A stretch of DNA of 64,000 nucleotides from Corydoras sp. C115. Lineage: Eukaryota > Chordata > Actinopteri > Siluriformes > Callichthyidae. The DNA is taken from the NCBI GenBank assembly GCA_019802505.1, contig JAFMOC010000003.1, positions 3,913,001-3,977,000 of the forward strand, given 5' to 3'. Made by a program: the position numbers and the translations under genes. The notes beneath the pieces are model-generated. The model had not been told where the DNA came from. It saw only the letters and a list, made by a program, of their open reading frames with translations, and made no database searches. Positions 33,910 through 46,432 of the stretch are shown here, in pieces (the first letter of the stretch is position 1; each line of letters opens with the position of its first letter).

Positions 33910-34975
33910 TTATTGACTTTTTCTCCCTCTGTCTCTTTTTCTGTGTACACTTACATTTGTCCATTTCTTCAATACAATTTTTTTACAATACAAATTCTTT
34001 ATAAAGCACATTTTAAAATACTCTAAACTGAATAAAAATGATGTACTACAGATATATAACTGGACTAATTCGTTAATTCAGTGCTTCTCAAATAGTGGGC
34101 GCGCCCCCCTGGGGGGCGCAGTGCGGTGCATGGGGGGCGCATAACAAGAAATCACAGAGCAAGTGATATTAAGTGAACAAACCCTCAAGAGACAACATGG
34201 AAAAATATTTAACAGAGATGAGGAGAGAAAGGCGGAGAGAGACGAAGATAATGAGAGCAACAAAAGTCAACCGAAAACTAAATGTCGAAGCTTATGTAGC
34301 GCCTGGCTTCACTGTAACTGTAACTTCACTGTAACGAAGGTGGAGACGAAGAAAGACCGGCGTGTCCTCTGTGTCTTTAAACGTTGGCAGCGGACAGCGT
34401 GAAGCCAAATAAATGAAGGCGTCACTTAAAGACATTACACCCCAATCACGCTGATAACCGCTTGAGTTTTTAAATCGTAAACGTAACGAGTATAACCTGC
34501 AAATATTAACGCTTTATGAAAACTACTTCAGAAAAGCTGTGCTGCAAAACGGACGCGTTGGAGACATCAGTTCTGAATTCCTCAAAAAAAAAAAAACAGC
34601 ACAAATTGTTGTATTCATTTTTGTTTTTGTAGGTTACAGGGTTAATAAATTGTGCTCCTGAATGAATGTTGCTGATGAATTTGAATTTATTATTATTTAT
34701 TGATTTTATTTAATTTAAAAAAAAATGTTTTCAAAACGTTTTCTTCTTCCTAGGGGGGCTTAACAGAAAATAATTGAGAATCACTGCGTATAAACATTGA
34801 ATCACGTAAAAGAAAGCTAAACCACATTTTAAATATACTGAACTAATCAGAGTATTAATATTAAATTACAGACATGTTCAAGTTGACAAAAAAAAACGTT
34901 TTAAGACAAGATTTAAACTGCTCAATAGATAACTGATGAGATTTTTGAGTTTATAAGGTTTTAAATATCAATTCA
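33910..34975. repeat. piggyBac-flank repeat, split by a hAT element
   Basis: 33910-34078 and 34787-34975 together correspond to 27869-28200, in the same orientation (tttttctccctctgtctctt, then aaagctaaaccacattttaa). The break is the insertion at 34079-34786. Confidence 0.8.
34079..34786. mobile_element. hAT (Charlie/ZBED-like) deletion derivative
   Basis: Begins CAGTGCTTCTCAAATAGTGG and ends TTGAGAATCACTG, imperfect terminal inverted repeats of the Charlie type. The interior reads on the plus strand from 34197 as MEKYLTEMRRERR and then stops after about 45 codons, which resembles the start of ZBED5-like transposases. The left flank cgttaatt is the expected 8-base target; the right flank is eroded (cgt, then ataaac). 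An unoccupied version of the site exists in the paralogous repeats at about 23605 and 28040. Confidence 0.75.
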
Positions 34976-35066
34976 AGGGCTGCGGATAGTTGACTGTAGC
35001 AACCTTTTTATTTTATGAGTCACTCCTTTTTTCGTCATTGATAAAGTCGCACATTTACGTAGATGC

Positions 35067-35430
35067 TAAAAACCCGTTGACAATACCCCTCCTGCTGCAT
35101 ACCCCTTATGGGGCCATTTGTCCACTATTGTTATGCGTTATGATAAACCAACACCCCCCCCCCTCCCTCACACGTAAACACACAAACACATTTACAAAAT
35201 AAATATCTATAACAAATAAATGTGCATTTAAAAAACTCTTAAAATAATTCACTTACAAACCCATTCGTTTTCCACAAGGCAGAATAAATAGTAAATATCT
35301 AACGAATATTTTATAAATGTAATAAATATCCAGGACTAGCCCAGAATCACTTCTGCACATTGGACACTTACAGCATCCTTACAAAACTTTACTCGTCACT
35401 TTGCACCGTATTAGAGGCACAGAGATGCAC
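35067..35430. repeat. direct repeat with 28407-28850
   Basis: Second copy of the segment described at 28407, with expanded C and CA runs. Confidence 0.8.
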
Positions 35431-35438
35431 ATTGTTTT

Positions 35439-35705
35439 TAATAGTTAAAATATACCTGCCCTTTATTCACTCATATATTTATTCATTTACTTTTGTTCTA
35501 AAAAAGCTAAATGGTCATTTACATTTGTTGATTCTTAAAATAAACATTTTAAAACTTATTTCGTAGTGTGACGCTTTGTTATCGATTTAAAAGATGTTTA
35601 TTATTTTAAGCTGCTGTAATGGCATTTCATTTACATTTAGTTATTTAGCAGACGATTTTATCCAAAGCAACTTACAAATGAGAACATCACAAGTCAGTAG
35701 TTATG
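35439..35705. repeat. direct repeat with 32877-33155, ending in an L2 tail
   Basis: Second copy. The reversed L2 3' end is at about 35622-35705 (ttatttagcagacgatttta). Confidence 0.85.
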
Positions 35706-35738
35706 AAGAAAAACACCTACACTATAGATTAATCAAAT

Positions 35739-35926
35739 CTGGGGTGGATTTCCCGAAAGCGAACGTTCTTAGCGAGTTACGAGTGGGTCTGAGTTCTCGT
35801 AAGTTACGAGCGATTTTAACTTAATCTACGCATGCATTTGGGAAAGCCTCGTAAATTTTAGAACGTTCTTAAGTACGAAGTTACGAAGTACTTAGCGCTA
35901 CGACACTTTTGGGAAATCCAACCCTG
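35739..35926. mobile_element. short palindromic MITE
   Basis: About 188 bases with imperfect terminal inverted repeats: ctggggtggatttcccgaaa at the left, and the reverse complement cagggttggatttcccaaaa at the right. The interior is rich in TTACGA/TCGTAA motifs and has no coding potential. The superfamily is not clear from the ends. Confidence 0.7.
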
Positions 35927-36333
35927 ATCGTTATTAGATGCTGCACCCACCCCCTTTTTTCTCTACAACAGGTATTTGTTAAAAAGATTAGAATCTTATT
36001 TTCTGAAACTGTCTCTATGATTTGCCACATTATTAAAGTAACTTTAAAATATTTGTTTATCCATCACCACAAAGCTTATTGAAGCCTGTATATCCTCTTT
36101 GTCATTCAGTTCAACTTTAATGCATTTTAACAATTTTTTATGACCGACATTTGTTATGACCTCAAACCATCTTAATCTGTTGTTTAATAAAACAGAAGCA
36201 CGCATTTATATCTTACCTGTATATATAGTAGATCGTGGAGTGAAAAAGTTTGATATTTGTCCACAAGATGGAGACGTTGTAAAAGCTTTACACACCAAAC
36301 GTTTATTTGGAACTAATAGGTCTCAATGGCTTC

Positions 36334-36674
36334 ATTCATTCATTATCTCCCGCTTTATCCTCTATTAGGGTCGCGGTGGGGTTCCCCATGCCCATCCAGG
36401 GGAGAGCGTCTCGGGCGCTGGGCAGATACACCCAGGACAGGGCGCCAATCCATCGCTGGGCACACACTCACTCACACAGACACACTATATGGGACAATTT
36501 AGAGAACTCAATTAACTTGATCCATGTTTTTGGACTGTGGGAAGAAACCGGAGAGCCCGGAGGAAACCCACGCGGACACGGGGAGAACATGGAAACTCCA
36601 CCCAGATGGGGATTCGAACCGGGAATCCCTAGCGCTGAGAGGCGAACGTGCTAACCACTAAGCCACCGTGCCGC
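36334..36674 (-). mobile_element. full-length SINE with a perfect 12-base target-site duplication
   Basis: Minus-strand DANA-like SINE, flanked by CTCAATGGCTTC at 36322-36333 and 36675-36686. The perfect duplication and intact A and B boxes indicate a young insertion. Confidence 0.95.
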
Positions 36675-36714
36675 CTCAATGGCTTCTTCCGAACTAAAAT
36701 AATAAACCGTATGT

Positions 36715-36876
36715 CACCACTAGAGGCGCTATTACATTGACTTTACAGTTTAGCTCGTGCTCGTGGTCGTGCTGTTCTCTGTGAACACACAGCAGAGTGC
36801 GGCAGCTGATCACAGCGCGTCTCGGATGTAACTCGCACCAGGCGGGAGAACTATAGTGGATAAAGTACTATAAAAG
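36715..36876 (+). promoter_or_regulatory. likely MOB3B promoter and first non-coding exon
   Basis: A CpG-containing block in AT-rich DNA (gctcgtgctcgtggtcgtgc, agcgcgtctcgg, caccaggcgggag), ending in AAAAG|gtaatt, a plausible donor. It is followed by about 8 kb without genes up to the acceptor at 44967 before the MOB3B start codon. Assignment to MOB3B is inferred from strand, position and CpG content only. Confidence 0.4.
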
Positions 36877-39800
36877 GTAATTAATGAAGATTAATATAAC
36901 ATTTTCATGTGTTAGAAATTGTAGTGTGGCAAGATTTACTTAGTAAACATGCAAATTTAAGGCTTTGTTACTCGCTTAATTTTGTTATAGTATTTTTTAT
37001 TTATTTTAATTTAGTCATATTAAATATAGAAGCCTTTAGACGCATTATTTTGTGTTTCTTTACGGATAGATAATGACTTTAATATTACATTTTAATTGTA
37101 GCTTATATTACATAGGAAAAAAAATACTGTACACAATATTTTAAAAATCTTTATTCGCACCGTAAACAATTAGTTGTGATTTTAGTATTGTGTAAGTAAG
37201 TGTACGGATCAAGCTTAGAGCGCCATTTCAACTGTTTACGTTCACTTCTAATAGCTGATCGGATTGCCATGAAAACATTGTACGGTTCCCAAAGCGATAA
37301 CATAGGCTACATGGTAGCTACTTTTTAAAATGAGTGCAGATTGCAAATAATCCAATATCGTAGGAACATTTTTCAGGATTTGTAAAGTTATAACTACTCA
37401 ACTCAATTTAATTTATAAAGGATTTTAAAAAATACAACACCGGCTGCAACAAAGTGCTGTAAAGCTACTGCAAAAGCAAAGTAGCACATTTCCAGTTTCC
37501 AGTGCATATCGTTCATCACTCTGCTAAACGGTGGGCTGATCTTCCCAACTCCATCAGCATCTTTAGACTATTCAAATCATAAGAAGCACTTGCCATTTAT
37601 AAAATAATTGGGTTGTTTTATTGCTTATGGTGCTTTTTGTTTCTATGCTCATTTTTATAGTAAGTAAAGTGATCTATTTTGCATACTTTACACACAGAGG
37701 AGTTTAGTCCTTCACATTTAACCCATCTGTGCAGTGAAACACACACATATACACACTTAGTGAAGTGATGCCCTGCAGTACTTGATGGGACCGGGGATCA
37801 AAATGCAGTCGTGGGCTTGTGGTTGAGGTTCAAATGTAAATGTAATCCACTTTTTCTGACTAAGGTTACCATGGTTGCTACAGCCTTGCACACCTCTCAT
37901 GGGGTGATGGATAGGTGGGGATCATCAACTGGTCACCAGTCCATCGCAGGGCAGACACATGGACAATAAGATTCAAAAATACATTTAGGCATTTCATCTA
38001 TTAAAAAGGTTTTTTTTTATTTATCTGCCCTATTGGTAATCAAACCCAGGACCTTGAAGCTGTGTGACCAGAGCATGGAAGTTTGTTCTGTATTTATGTT
38101 TAATTACCCTCCCAAAGTCTCTTCCTTTCTTGTTAACCTTGGAAAATATACACAATCAACTACAACTTTAAAACTATTGACAGATTTTAATGTTGTTGCT
38201 AAACAGCATACTTTCTTAAACCTTGTTTCATGGGTATTTTATGCAAATCTGAATAAAATCAGTTATATTTATGTTATGAGGATAACCAAGATAAGCTTAA
38301 AATGAAATTCACACACATCCGTGTCATTTGTAGAGCTTAATTTGCACTGCAGGGTAACAATGAAAGGTCAGTGTTCAACTGGACTGTTCTTGCTCTCTGA
38401 GTCAGTGGCACAAGACAGGAAAAGCCGAAGGGCTCTTTATTCGTCCATTCATTATGTTCCGCTTATTCCGATTTTAGATTTGCCCATCCAGGATACACTT
38501 GCTCACGCAGACACACATACACATACTATATAGGGGCAATTTAAAGCATTAGAATTAGCTTGAATCCATGTTTTCTGACTGTGGGAGGAAACCTGAAAAC
38601 CTGGAGAAAACCCATGTTGAAACATGGAAACTCCACACAGATCGGGATTCGAACCAGTTTCGCAGCACTGAGAGGCGGACCTGTAAACCACTAAGCCCAG
38701 TCATAGGTCCAGGCATTTTATTAATACTTTAACAAGTTTTAATCTTAATCTTAGTAGTTACACTAGGTCCCTTTGTGACCTCACATAACATAACATATCT
38801 TGCTCATAGTGTGACCATTATTGGTCATAATAATTAGTTTGAATGTAAATTAATGTCATTCTATTTAACTATTATAAGCTTAATGAGAATCAACAGGTCA
38901 ACTTTTTTAATAAATGCAGTTAATGTAGTGGAATTTTGTCCACTTCCTGTGTCCTGTCTCTTCATCAGCAACAGACAGTGCTATCAGGTACCATAACATC
39001 ACATGTATACATATTTAAAGAAGGCATTAATGACATGATCGAATTCCAAACAGCTAATTTATGACTTGTAATGAGATGTACCCCTTAGGCAAGGTAAAAA
39101 GCTAAAAGTTTCAGTGCTATTCCTTGTTTTTATCAGTAAATATGAGGATGAATAATAAAGAATGCATGTATAAAGCTCCATGTCAGATACATAAGCCTCA
39201 TGCTAATAATAATGGGATGCATTAAATGACTTAAAGTTAATGATTTTTCTTATTGAAATGTAATGGCTTTGACTTTTTTCATTTTTAAATCTGTACACTG
39301 AAGAGAATTTTTAAACATTTTGCTGTTTAGCTTGTTATTAAACATGAGCATTTCAGTTGAAATGTATGTAATTATAATCATTCTGCTTGTTTCTTTGCTA
39401 ACTGAGTATTAGAAACACTTTGTAATTGTGATATCCCTTATCAAACCCCTTATACAGTTCAAATAAATTTGTGTTCTTAGTGCATTAAATCAATTTGCTC
39501 TTGTGAATAGATTTTAGAGATAACTTTGTGTTTGGCCGTTCTGAAACATTTACACAGCTGTTTTAAACGTGTTACATGTTTAATTACATTTTATTTACAG
39601 ACATAACAAAACAAGGAGCTTAAGGAAGTGGTTGTGTTGTGAGGTCAGGCCATTTGTGTGTAACATGCTGGCATGAGGAGAAGCTTTACCCTGGACTCTG
39701 ATCACATAATCCCACTCTGATCACTCTCTCAGCTGTTAGATAATCTCTGTGTGCTGTGGTCTCAGTTAAAAACACAGTCAATCCAAACTTATTTTAAAGC

Positions 39801-39999
39801 CACAGTGTGCAGCCTTGTTTGGAGTCAGCAGTGGATAACTGATTTTATTCATATGATTGTTTTAGTACTCTTAGAACTGGATTTAAATATCATACATACA
39901 TTTGTGCTAAACCCATAAATTGCCATGTTTAAACCGATTCTACTGTACAATATTCCACAAAAACATTTTGCATTATTTTGTGTATTGGTTTGCTTTAGG
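36877..39999. other. MOB3B intron (presumed), first part
   Basis: Contains a decayed reversed SINE of another family at about 37685-37965 (gggaccggggatcaa; ccagtccatcgcagggcag), the 33158 duplicate at 38118-38920, and a SINE at 38443-38697. Otherwise no gene is seen. A GC-richer block at 39600-39800 may be conserved non-coding DNA. Confidence 0.5.
38443..38697 (-). mobile_element. diverged DANA-like SINE
   Basis: Reversed body (tgactgtgggaggaaacctg), reversed B box region (cgggattcgaacc) and head (aaccactaagccc). More diverged than other copies. Confidence 0.8.
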
Positions 40000-40350
40000 G
40001 GCGGCACGGTGGCTTAGGGGTTAGCACGTTCACCTCTCAACACTAGGGATTCCCGGTTTGAATCCCCATCTGGGTGGAGTTTCCATGTTCTCCCCGTGTC
40101 CGCATGGGTTTCCTCCGGGTTCTCTGGTTTCCTCCCACAGTCCAAAAACATGGATCAAGTCAATTGAGTTCTCCAAATTGCCCCATATGGAGTGTGTATG
40201 TCTGTGTGAGTGTGTGCCCAGCGATAGATTGGCACCCTGTCCTGGGTGTATCTGCCCAGCGCCTGAAACGTTCTTCCCTGGATGGGCATGGGGAACCCCC
40301 CCGTGACCCTAATGTAATATAAAGCGGAAGATAATGAATGGATGGATGGA
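40000..40350 (+). mobile_element. full-length DANA-like SINE
   Basis: Complete from ggcggcacggtggcttag to a (GGAT)n-type tail. Confidence 0.93.
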
Positions 40351-40461
40351 TGGTTTGCATTATTGTGTGTGTAAACAATCAAGTTAGGTCCTAAGTTTAA
40401 TAAGTTTTGCACTATTTTGCTGCATAGTCTTGACTCACAGAGTATATTATGACTCAATATA

Positions 40462-40762
40462 TATTTATTCATTCATTCATTCATTCATTATCTTCCGTTT
40501 TATCCTATATTAAGGCCGCGGTGGGGTTCCCCATGCCCATCCAGGGTTGAACTTTTCGGGCGCTGGGCAGATACACCCAGGACAGGGTACCAATCTATCG
40601 CTGGGCACACACTCACACAGACATACACACTCCATACTCACACACAGACACACGGCTATTTGGAGAACTCAGTTGACTTGATCCATGTTTTCGGACTGTG
40701 GGAGGAAACCGGAGAACCCCGGGGAAACCCACGCAGACATGGGGAGAACATGAAAACTCCGA
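40462..40762 (-). mobile_element. DANA-like SINE, inverted partner of 40000-40350
   Basis: Reversed tail (cattcattcattatcttccg) through to the reversed central boxes (aacatgaaaactccg). The tRNA head is missing. With the neighbour it forms an inverted pair about 110 bases apart. Confidence 0.9.
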
Positions 40763-43174
40763 CTCAAAATATATAAAAACTTAAATCACAGAAGTAGCAA
40801 GAAAGTGACCACCCCATCTATCTCATTGTTATTTACACATTAAACCTTTAAGCCAGTGCAATTACATAAATCTGTGGTAATACACTTTAAACCATTTGTT
40901 GTTTTTGGACAAAGTATGCACTTATACAGTATTGTATGTACTATGTATAGATATACTAAAATTCAAATGATGTGAGGTCAAGAAGGCTTAGCTCACAGTT
41001 TCTGTAAATTGTAGTTTAACACATATATATTCAGTGGGATTGAAATCTGGGCTCAATGCAAGTTCCACACCAAACTAAAAGACCTTGCTTTGTGCACCAT
41101 GGCACAGTCATAGAAAACCTTTCTATAGTGTACACTAAATTTGAAAGTTTTTATATGGCTACATGCATTTGGTTAAAAAAACATTTAAATTTTACAGTTT
41201 CTAAAAGTAAACAAAAATCAATCTTCAACAAAAAACTTTTAGACATAGCAATAGCCATGTACTTATTTAGTTAAATATGTTCTTACTTTCAGAAAATGGA
41301 ATTAATGGAATAAATGGAATTAAAATAAAGTGTGAAAGACCGACGTTTCATTCAAAAATCAAAGTTAGATTTTCAAATCTGTTAGTAGAAGTGTGTGCAG
41401 GTATAAACAGAGATTTATCAGAAACTCAGACAAATAGTTGTTATTATTATCTTTAAAGAGATTAAACCAATCAACAGTTATTTTTCCCAGGAATCCAAGC
41501 TTTAAACATCATTCACAGCTGATCTCAGAACTGTATTTGCAATCTGTGTGGTCTCGGAAGCCCATTCACAGCCATCTGAAGCATTACACCAGAGCTGTAT
41601 ATGTATTTAAATTCTTCATTATCGTCACCAGTTTCCACACAGCATGCTGTTGTTTCTCTGGAGCTGAATTAATGCAGCCCCCAGGGTTAAACCATTCAGG
41701 TGTACTTAGGGCTCAAGAATTTTTACAGCTTTTTATGCATCCGTTTACATTCCTACATATCAAAGAACAGAAACACGCATGACGACCCGTCGTTAATAGT
41801 CCATGTAAAGCCTCAAAAGATACTGCAACTAGGGGTGTGATTACCTACAAGGATATGACCAAGTGGTATAAGTTTGGCTATAAATTTGAATTTCAAAACC
41901 CAAAAAAGTCAAGCCAAGACTGTGGCTGATGTAACTAGACACAGGTTCTGTTTTCAGTTAAATTTATTGTCATTAGTTTATAATGACACTGTTAACACCA
42001 CTGCATAAAATCTTGAGTCACAGTGGTGACTCAATGTACAAAGTGTGTTTAAACTGAACTGTTTGGTCAGATAAGGATCAGGGACCTTCACAGAGGTATT
42101 ATCTTTACTACAAGACACAACCTAGGAACAAAACTGGAATGTTAGGTGTGACCCTAATGTGAGGCGTGAATCTTCATGTCCATGGTGCCATTTAAACTTT
42201 TTGTGTCTCTTGTGTTCATTGCTATTACTTCATCAATTGCTTAACAAAAAAAAGAGAATTCTATCAAACAAGCAAATGATATGACACATTTTTAAGATTA
42301 TTGAAATTGTGATAATTGGTCGTTTTTAATTATTGCTGCATTATGAACTAGTCAACAGGCATGCAGAAATACACTTGGAAGCAATATGAATTATTATGTT
42401 CATTAAGCAGCAAGTAAAACAATAACAATACCAAATATTTTATTTTTATTTTTCAACTTCGAATTTGTACAGAAACCACTAAAGTCAACCTTTCCTGGTG
42501 TAAACCATTTTTAAAAAGAATTATTATCTTAAGAATTCTATCTTAAATTAAATTTCTGAAATTACTGTTTTATCTTGATCACATACACACTGCATTATTG
42601 GCAGCTATTGAAACAAGTTTTTTTAATGATAATAAAGGAAAATGAAATAAATATAATCTAATAAACTGATATCTCTCTTATTGACATTGTACAAACAATA
42701 GGTATTTCCATGCTCAAGTGGAACACACTTTCCCACAACACTGATATTGCCATAACTTCTTACCATTACAGGCTTAAATGGACTTTTAAGGTACTAATGA
42801 AGCCTCAAATAACTTGCAGAGAAACCAAAACACTCATTATGGTTAACAAGAATGTTGTAAGGTGCTGTGGTGTTAGCGATACGCATCGTGGGAAGTGGGA
42901 CCTCCTGTTGTGTCTCTTTGTTCAACAAAGTCTCCTGCCATGCCTGCCAAGATTGCATAGTGTACATAAACATCACACATGTTAAGAGTTGAATAGGGGG
43001 ATTTGGGTTCTTTTACAGCTTCTGGTAATACCACAGGGAAACAGGAATTTAATAATTTACACATATATGGTTTAAAGTCCCAAAACTAAGGTTAAAACCT
43101 TTCCATTTTTATTCAAATTGGAACTGGATGCTATATAGCATGTTAACTCTTATCAATATCAGTTTGTACTTGTA
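40763..43174. other. intronic stretch without recognised features
   Basis: No exon or transposon recognised. The short frames are AT-rich and lack splice context. Confidence 0.5.
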
Positions 43175-43512
43175 CCTCACCGCAAGAAGGTCCAGGTTTT
43201 GATCTCTAGGTGAGGTGAATTAAGATCCTTACTGCGTGGAGTCTGTATGTCTTCCCTGTGGCTGAGTGGCCATCCTACATGAAATATGTCTTCCTCAACC
43301 AATCCAAAAACATTCTGATGAATGAGTTGGACAGTACCCCAAATTTAGAGAAATTTAGAGAAGCAAATTAACCTTGAATCCATGTTTTTGGACTGTGAGA
43401 GGAAAATGAAGAACCCGGAGAAAACCCACTCAGACACAGAGAGAGCAATTCAAACCTAAATTCCTAAAGCCGAGAGGCAAACATGCTAACTATTACACTA
43501 TCATGCCACCCT
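43175..43512. mobile_element. two old SINE fragments in opposite orientation
   Basis: About 43175-43270 resembles the plus-strand zebrafish-type DANA head (ctcaccgcaagaaggtccag, gcgtggagtctgtatgt). About 43370-43512 is a minus-strand fragment (ccatgtttttggactgtgag, gaggcaaacatgctaac). Both are decayed. Confidence 0.65.
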
Positions 43513-44968
43513 TTTTCAAAAGGTGTGTTGTTAAAATATAATTATATGATTATTTTCTTTATATGATTATATATGATCATTATATGATCTCTTCCTCACT
43601 AATGATGTCTCACTCTTGTCCCTGTCATATAAATCACAGTCATGATGTAATTTGCAAAACATGGCTTCTTATGTTCTTTTGCCTAATTAACCAATACTTA
43701 TTCTTAGAGCTCTTTCATTATTCTTAGCTCTTTTATTATTATTGAAGTAGAGGGAAAATCACGGCATCAAATTGAAACCTTTATGGAAATTTTCCAATCT
43801 TGTTTCTGTAAAAAAAAACAACTTTACATTCTGGATGAATGTATTCTCTGTTTTTATGAGATGTTTTGTAGCATGTCCTGTTTAGATGCTTTGTTTAAAT
43901 CAGCCCCATCCACTGGCAAAACTGAATCCACTAATCATTCAGATAATAAAGATAAACAGCAACAGAGCACCAGGCAGAATGTTGTGTTTGGAGAACAATG
44001 TGTGAGACATCAATGCTGTCTGCTTCCTTAAAATATATTCATGACCTACTACTTCAAGCATCTATTTAGTAAGATTTGTTTTACATTTTAGCACGAGATC
44101 TTACTTCATATGGAACTTTTTCAGCCATTTGAAACCTGCAGTGGCATGTCCCATTACAATGATTACTTTTAGCCTCAAGCTCTGTTTTAAAAAAAATAAA
44201 AAAAGTAAAAAAATTAAATCAGCACCTGGCAGCGTGTATGAGTATAAGGGTCTTGCCTCACCTTGCCCAACCCAATAAGCTTTTGTTATATCAACCATCC
44301 ATCATGTTCAGACCTGAACAGATATTACTGGCAAGCTTTCGCTTATCCTTCCTGTGGTTATGTCTAAAGCTTGTGCACAATGCATCTGGATCATGTCTTG
44401 TCTCTGTGGTTTACTTTTTATGATTTTAGCCATGCTAAAATTGTTACCAACAAAATAACAAAAATGAATAACGACTTATCTGTGTTTTAAAACATTTTTT
44501 TTTTGTTCATATTGTTTGTGCAGATACGGATTTATCCCACAAAGTGTAAAATCAGACAACTCTTTTGATATTTTGTGACCGACATAAAGTTACATTCCTT
44601 TTAAAGTAATATTATTTTATTTTAAAGTAATATATTTTATCCTTCTAAATAGTGTTTAAAAGTACTATTTAGATTTTGTAAATTTTTCCCACCTATGTTT
44701 GGTGACCTGATTGCATTATGTAAGTTATGTAAGTGCTAGACACAGTAACAGTTCAAATAACAGAAACCGTAAATAAATTTTAAAATGTCTGTAAACTATT
44801 CAATATTAAAAGGTTTTGTGATGAAATCAATATTCTGGTTGATCGTTTCTTTAAATAACAGGTCTTAAGAAATGTGATAAGTAGGACCCCTCTATTGCCC
44901 ACAGTTTATAACAAATTTCTAAAACAACATCAGCTCCATCAATGTATAACTATTATTTCTTCTCTTAG
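43513..44968. other. intronic stretch before the MOB3B coding exon
   Basis: AT-rich, with no recognised gene. The frame at 43783-44031 is low-complexity and unsupported. Confidence 0.5.
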
Positions 44969-45559
44969 GATATGATGTTATAAATCAGAAGCCTATCATC
45001 TAGACAACCATCAGTCACGAGTCATCATTATTATCCATCCTGCTTACCAAACACACGGACTCTGCAACCATTTTTTGTATCGCCTCAACACTCCCATCAC
45101 CCTTTCATCAACTTTCACCCTGTCCCTACCTCACCAACATTATGTCAATTGCCCTTAAGCAAGTCTTTAACAAGGACAAGACATTCCGGCCCAAACGCAA
45201 GTTCGAGCCGGGCACGCAGCGCTTTGAGCTTCACAAGAGGGCACAGGCATCTCTTAGCTCGGGGGTGGACTTGCGGGCAGCAGTCCAGCTACCCCCCGGT
45301 GAGGACCCCAATGACTGGGTGGCTGTGCATGTGGTGGACTTCTTCAACCGCATCAACCTTATTTATGGCACTGTGTGTGAATTCTGCACTGAGAAGAGTT
45401 GCCCAGTTATGTCAGGTGGTCCACGGTTTGAGTATCGCTGGCAAGATGAGCACAAGTATAAGAAGCCCACAGCATTACCAGCACCCCATTACATGAACTT
45501 ACTGATGGACTGGATTGAGGTGCAGATTAATAATGAGGACATCTTTCCCACCAGCATAG
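44969..45559 (+). CDS. mob3b: MOB3B exon with start codon (kinase-pathway adaptor)
   Basis: MOB proteins are small zinc-binding adaptors that bind and regulate NDR/LATS-type kinases; the MOB3 group is less well understood and does not activate NDR/LATS (known). The exon begins after ttctcttag at 44967-44968. Coding starts at 45142 (A at -3): MSIALKQVFNKDKTFRPKRK, matching the MOB3 N-terminus, then CEFCTEKSCPVMSGG with two zinc-ligand cysteines, then DWIEVQINNEDIFPTSIG. It ends at ATAG|gtaagt after 139 codons plus one base. With 54699-54901 and 57882-57911 the protein is 216 residues, the usual MOB3 length. MOB3B rather than MOB3A/C is chosen because TEK lies next to it, as in tetrapods. A tiny upstream ATG ATG TTA TAA frame lies just after the acceptor. 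Confidence 0.93.
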
Positions 45560-45784
45560 GTAAGTATTCACATATATCGTTCAACTTCAATATATTTAAT
45601 AATTCTTGACTATCACCAGAAGTGCGTGGGCTACCGCTCAAAAGTGAGTTTCCTACAATGCTAAGAGAGATAGTAAATACCAATACACATGAAGCTACCC
45701 GACTACTTATTTTATTTAGCATGTTACAGCAGAATTCTATACTAGTATCTGTTTCTTGACCAGATGAGGTAAATTTAAGAAGCA

Positions 45785-46020
45785 CCCAGGTACCCAGTCT
45801 ATGGCAGGGCAGACACACTGGTAAATACATTCACACACTCCTTCATATTTGCTACAGTTTAGTATCAAATTTACCTCATTTGCAAGTCTTTGGACTGTTG
45901 GAAGAAACCAGAGCTCTCAAAGGAAACTAATGTAGTTTTGAGAAGAAGATACAAACTGTACATTGAAGGAATCCTGACTGTTTGGCTAGGAATCAGATAT
46001 TTTTGCTGTGAGGCAATGAA
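45785..46020 (-). mobile_element. very old SINE-like fragment
   Basis: ccagtctatggcagggcaga, gcaagtctttggactgttgg and aggaaac in the order expected for a reversed DANA-type SINE. Strongly diverged. Confidence 0.5.
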
Positions 46021-46432
46021 GCAAAACAGTTCTTCTGTATACTTGAATCTGTATTTTTTTTAATGTATTTTTTTTTAAATGGGTATCATCACACTAAGGC
46101 ATTCACATTAAGTTTAATGCAGAGCCTAATCATAGTAACTTTTTCTAAATCTCTAAATCAAATCTAAATGAATTAAAGGTTTTATTGCATTTGTTGCATT
46201 AACAACAAATTATAGTTGTATTAACTTAACTTGAATATTTTGTAATGTGTTGTGGAATCTCTTATTTATTAGATACAATTTAGTTTGTGGCACACCTGTA
46301 ATTAAAGCAGGTAAATATTGTGGTGGTTGGCGTCATAAGGCCGTAGATATTTGACATTATAACACCCAATATAATGAATAATTTTTCACTGCATGTTTGC
46401 AAAGTCTACTAATTTTTATTTAAAAAAAGTTT

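Noticed and set aside
43783..44031. 82-codon plus-strand frame
   Set aside because: No homologue recognised, contains a Lys run from an A tract, and no splice or promoter context.
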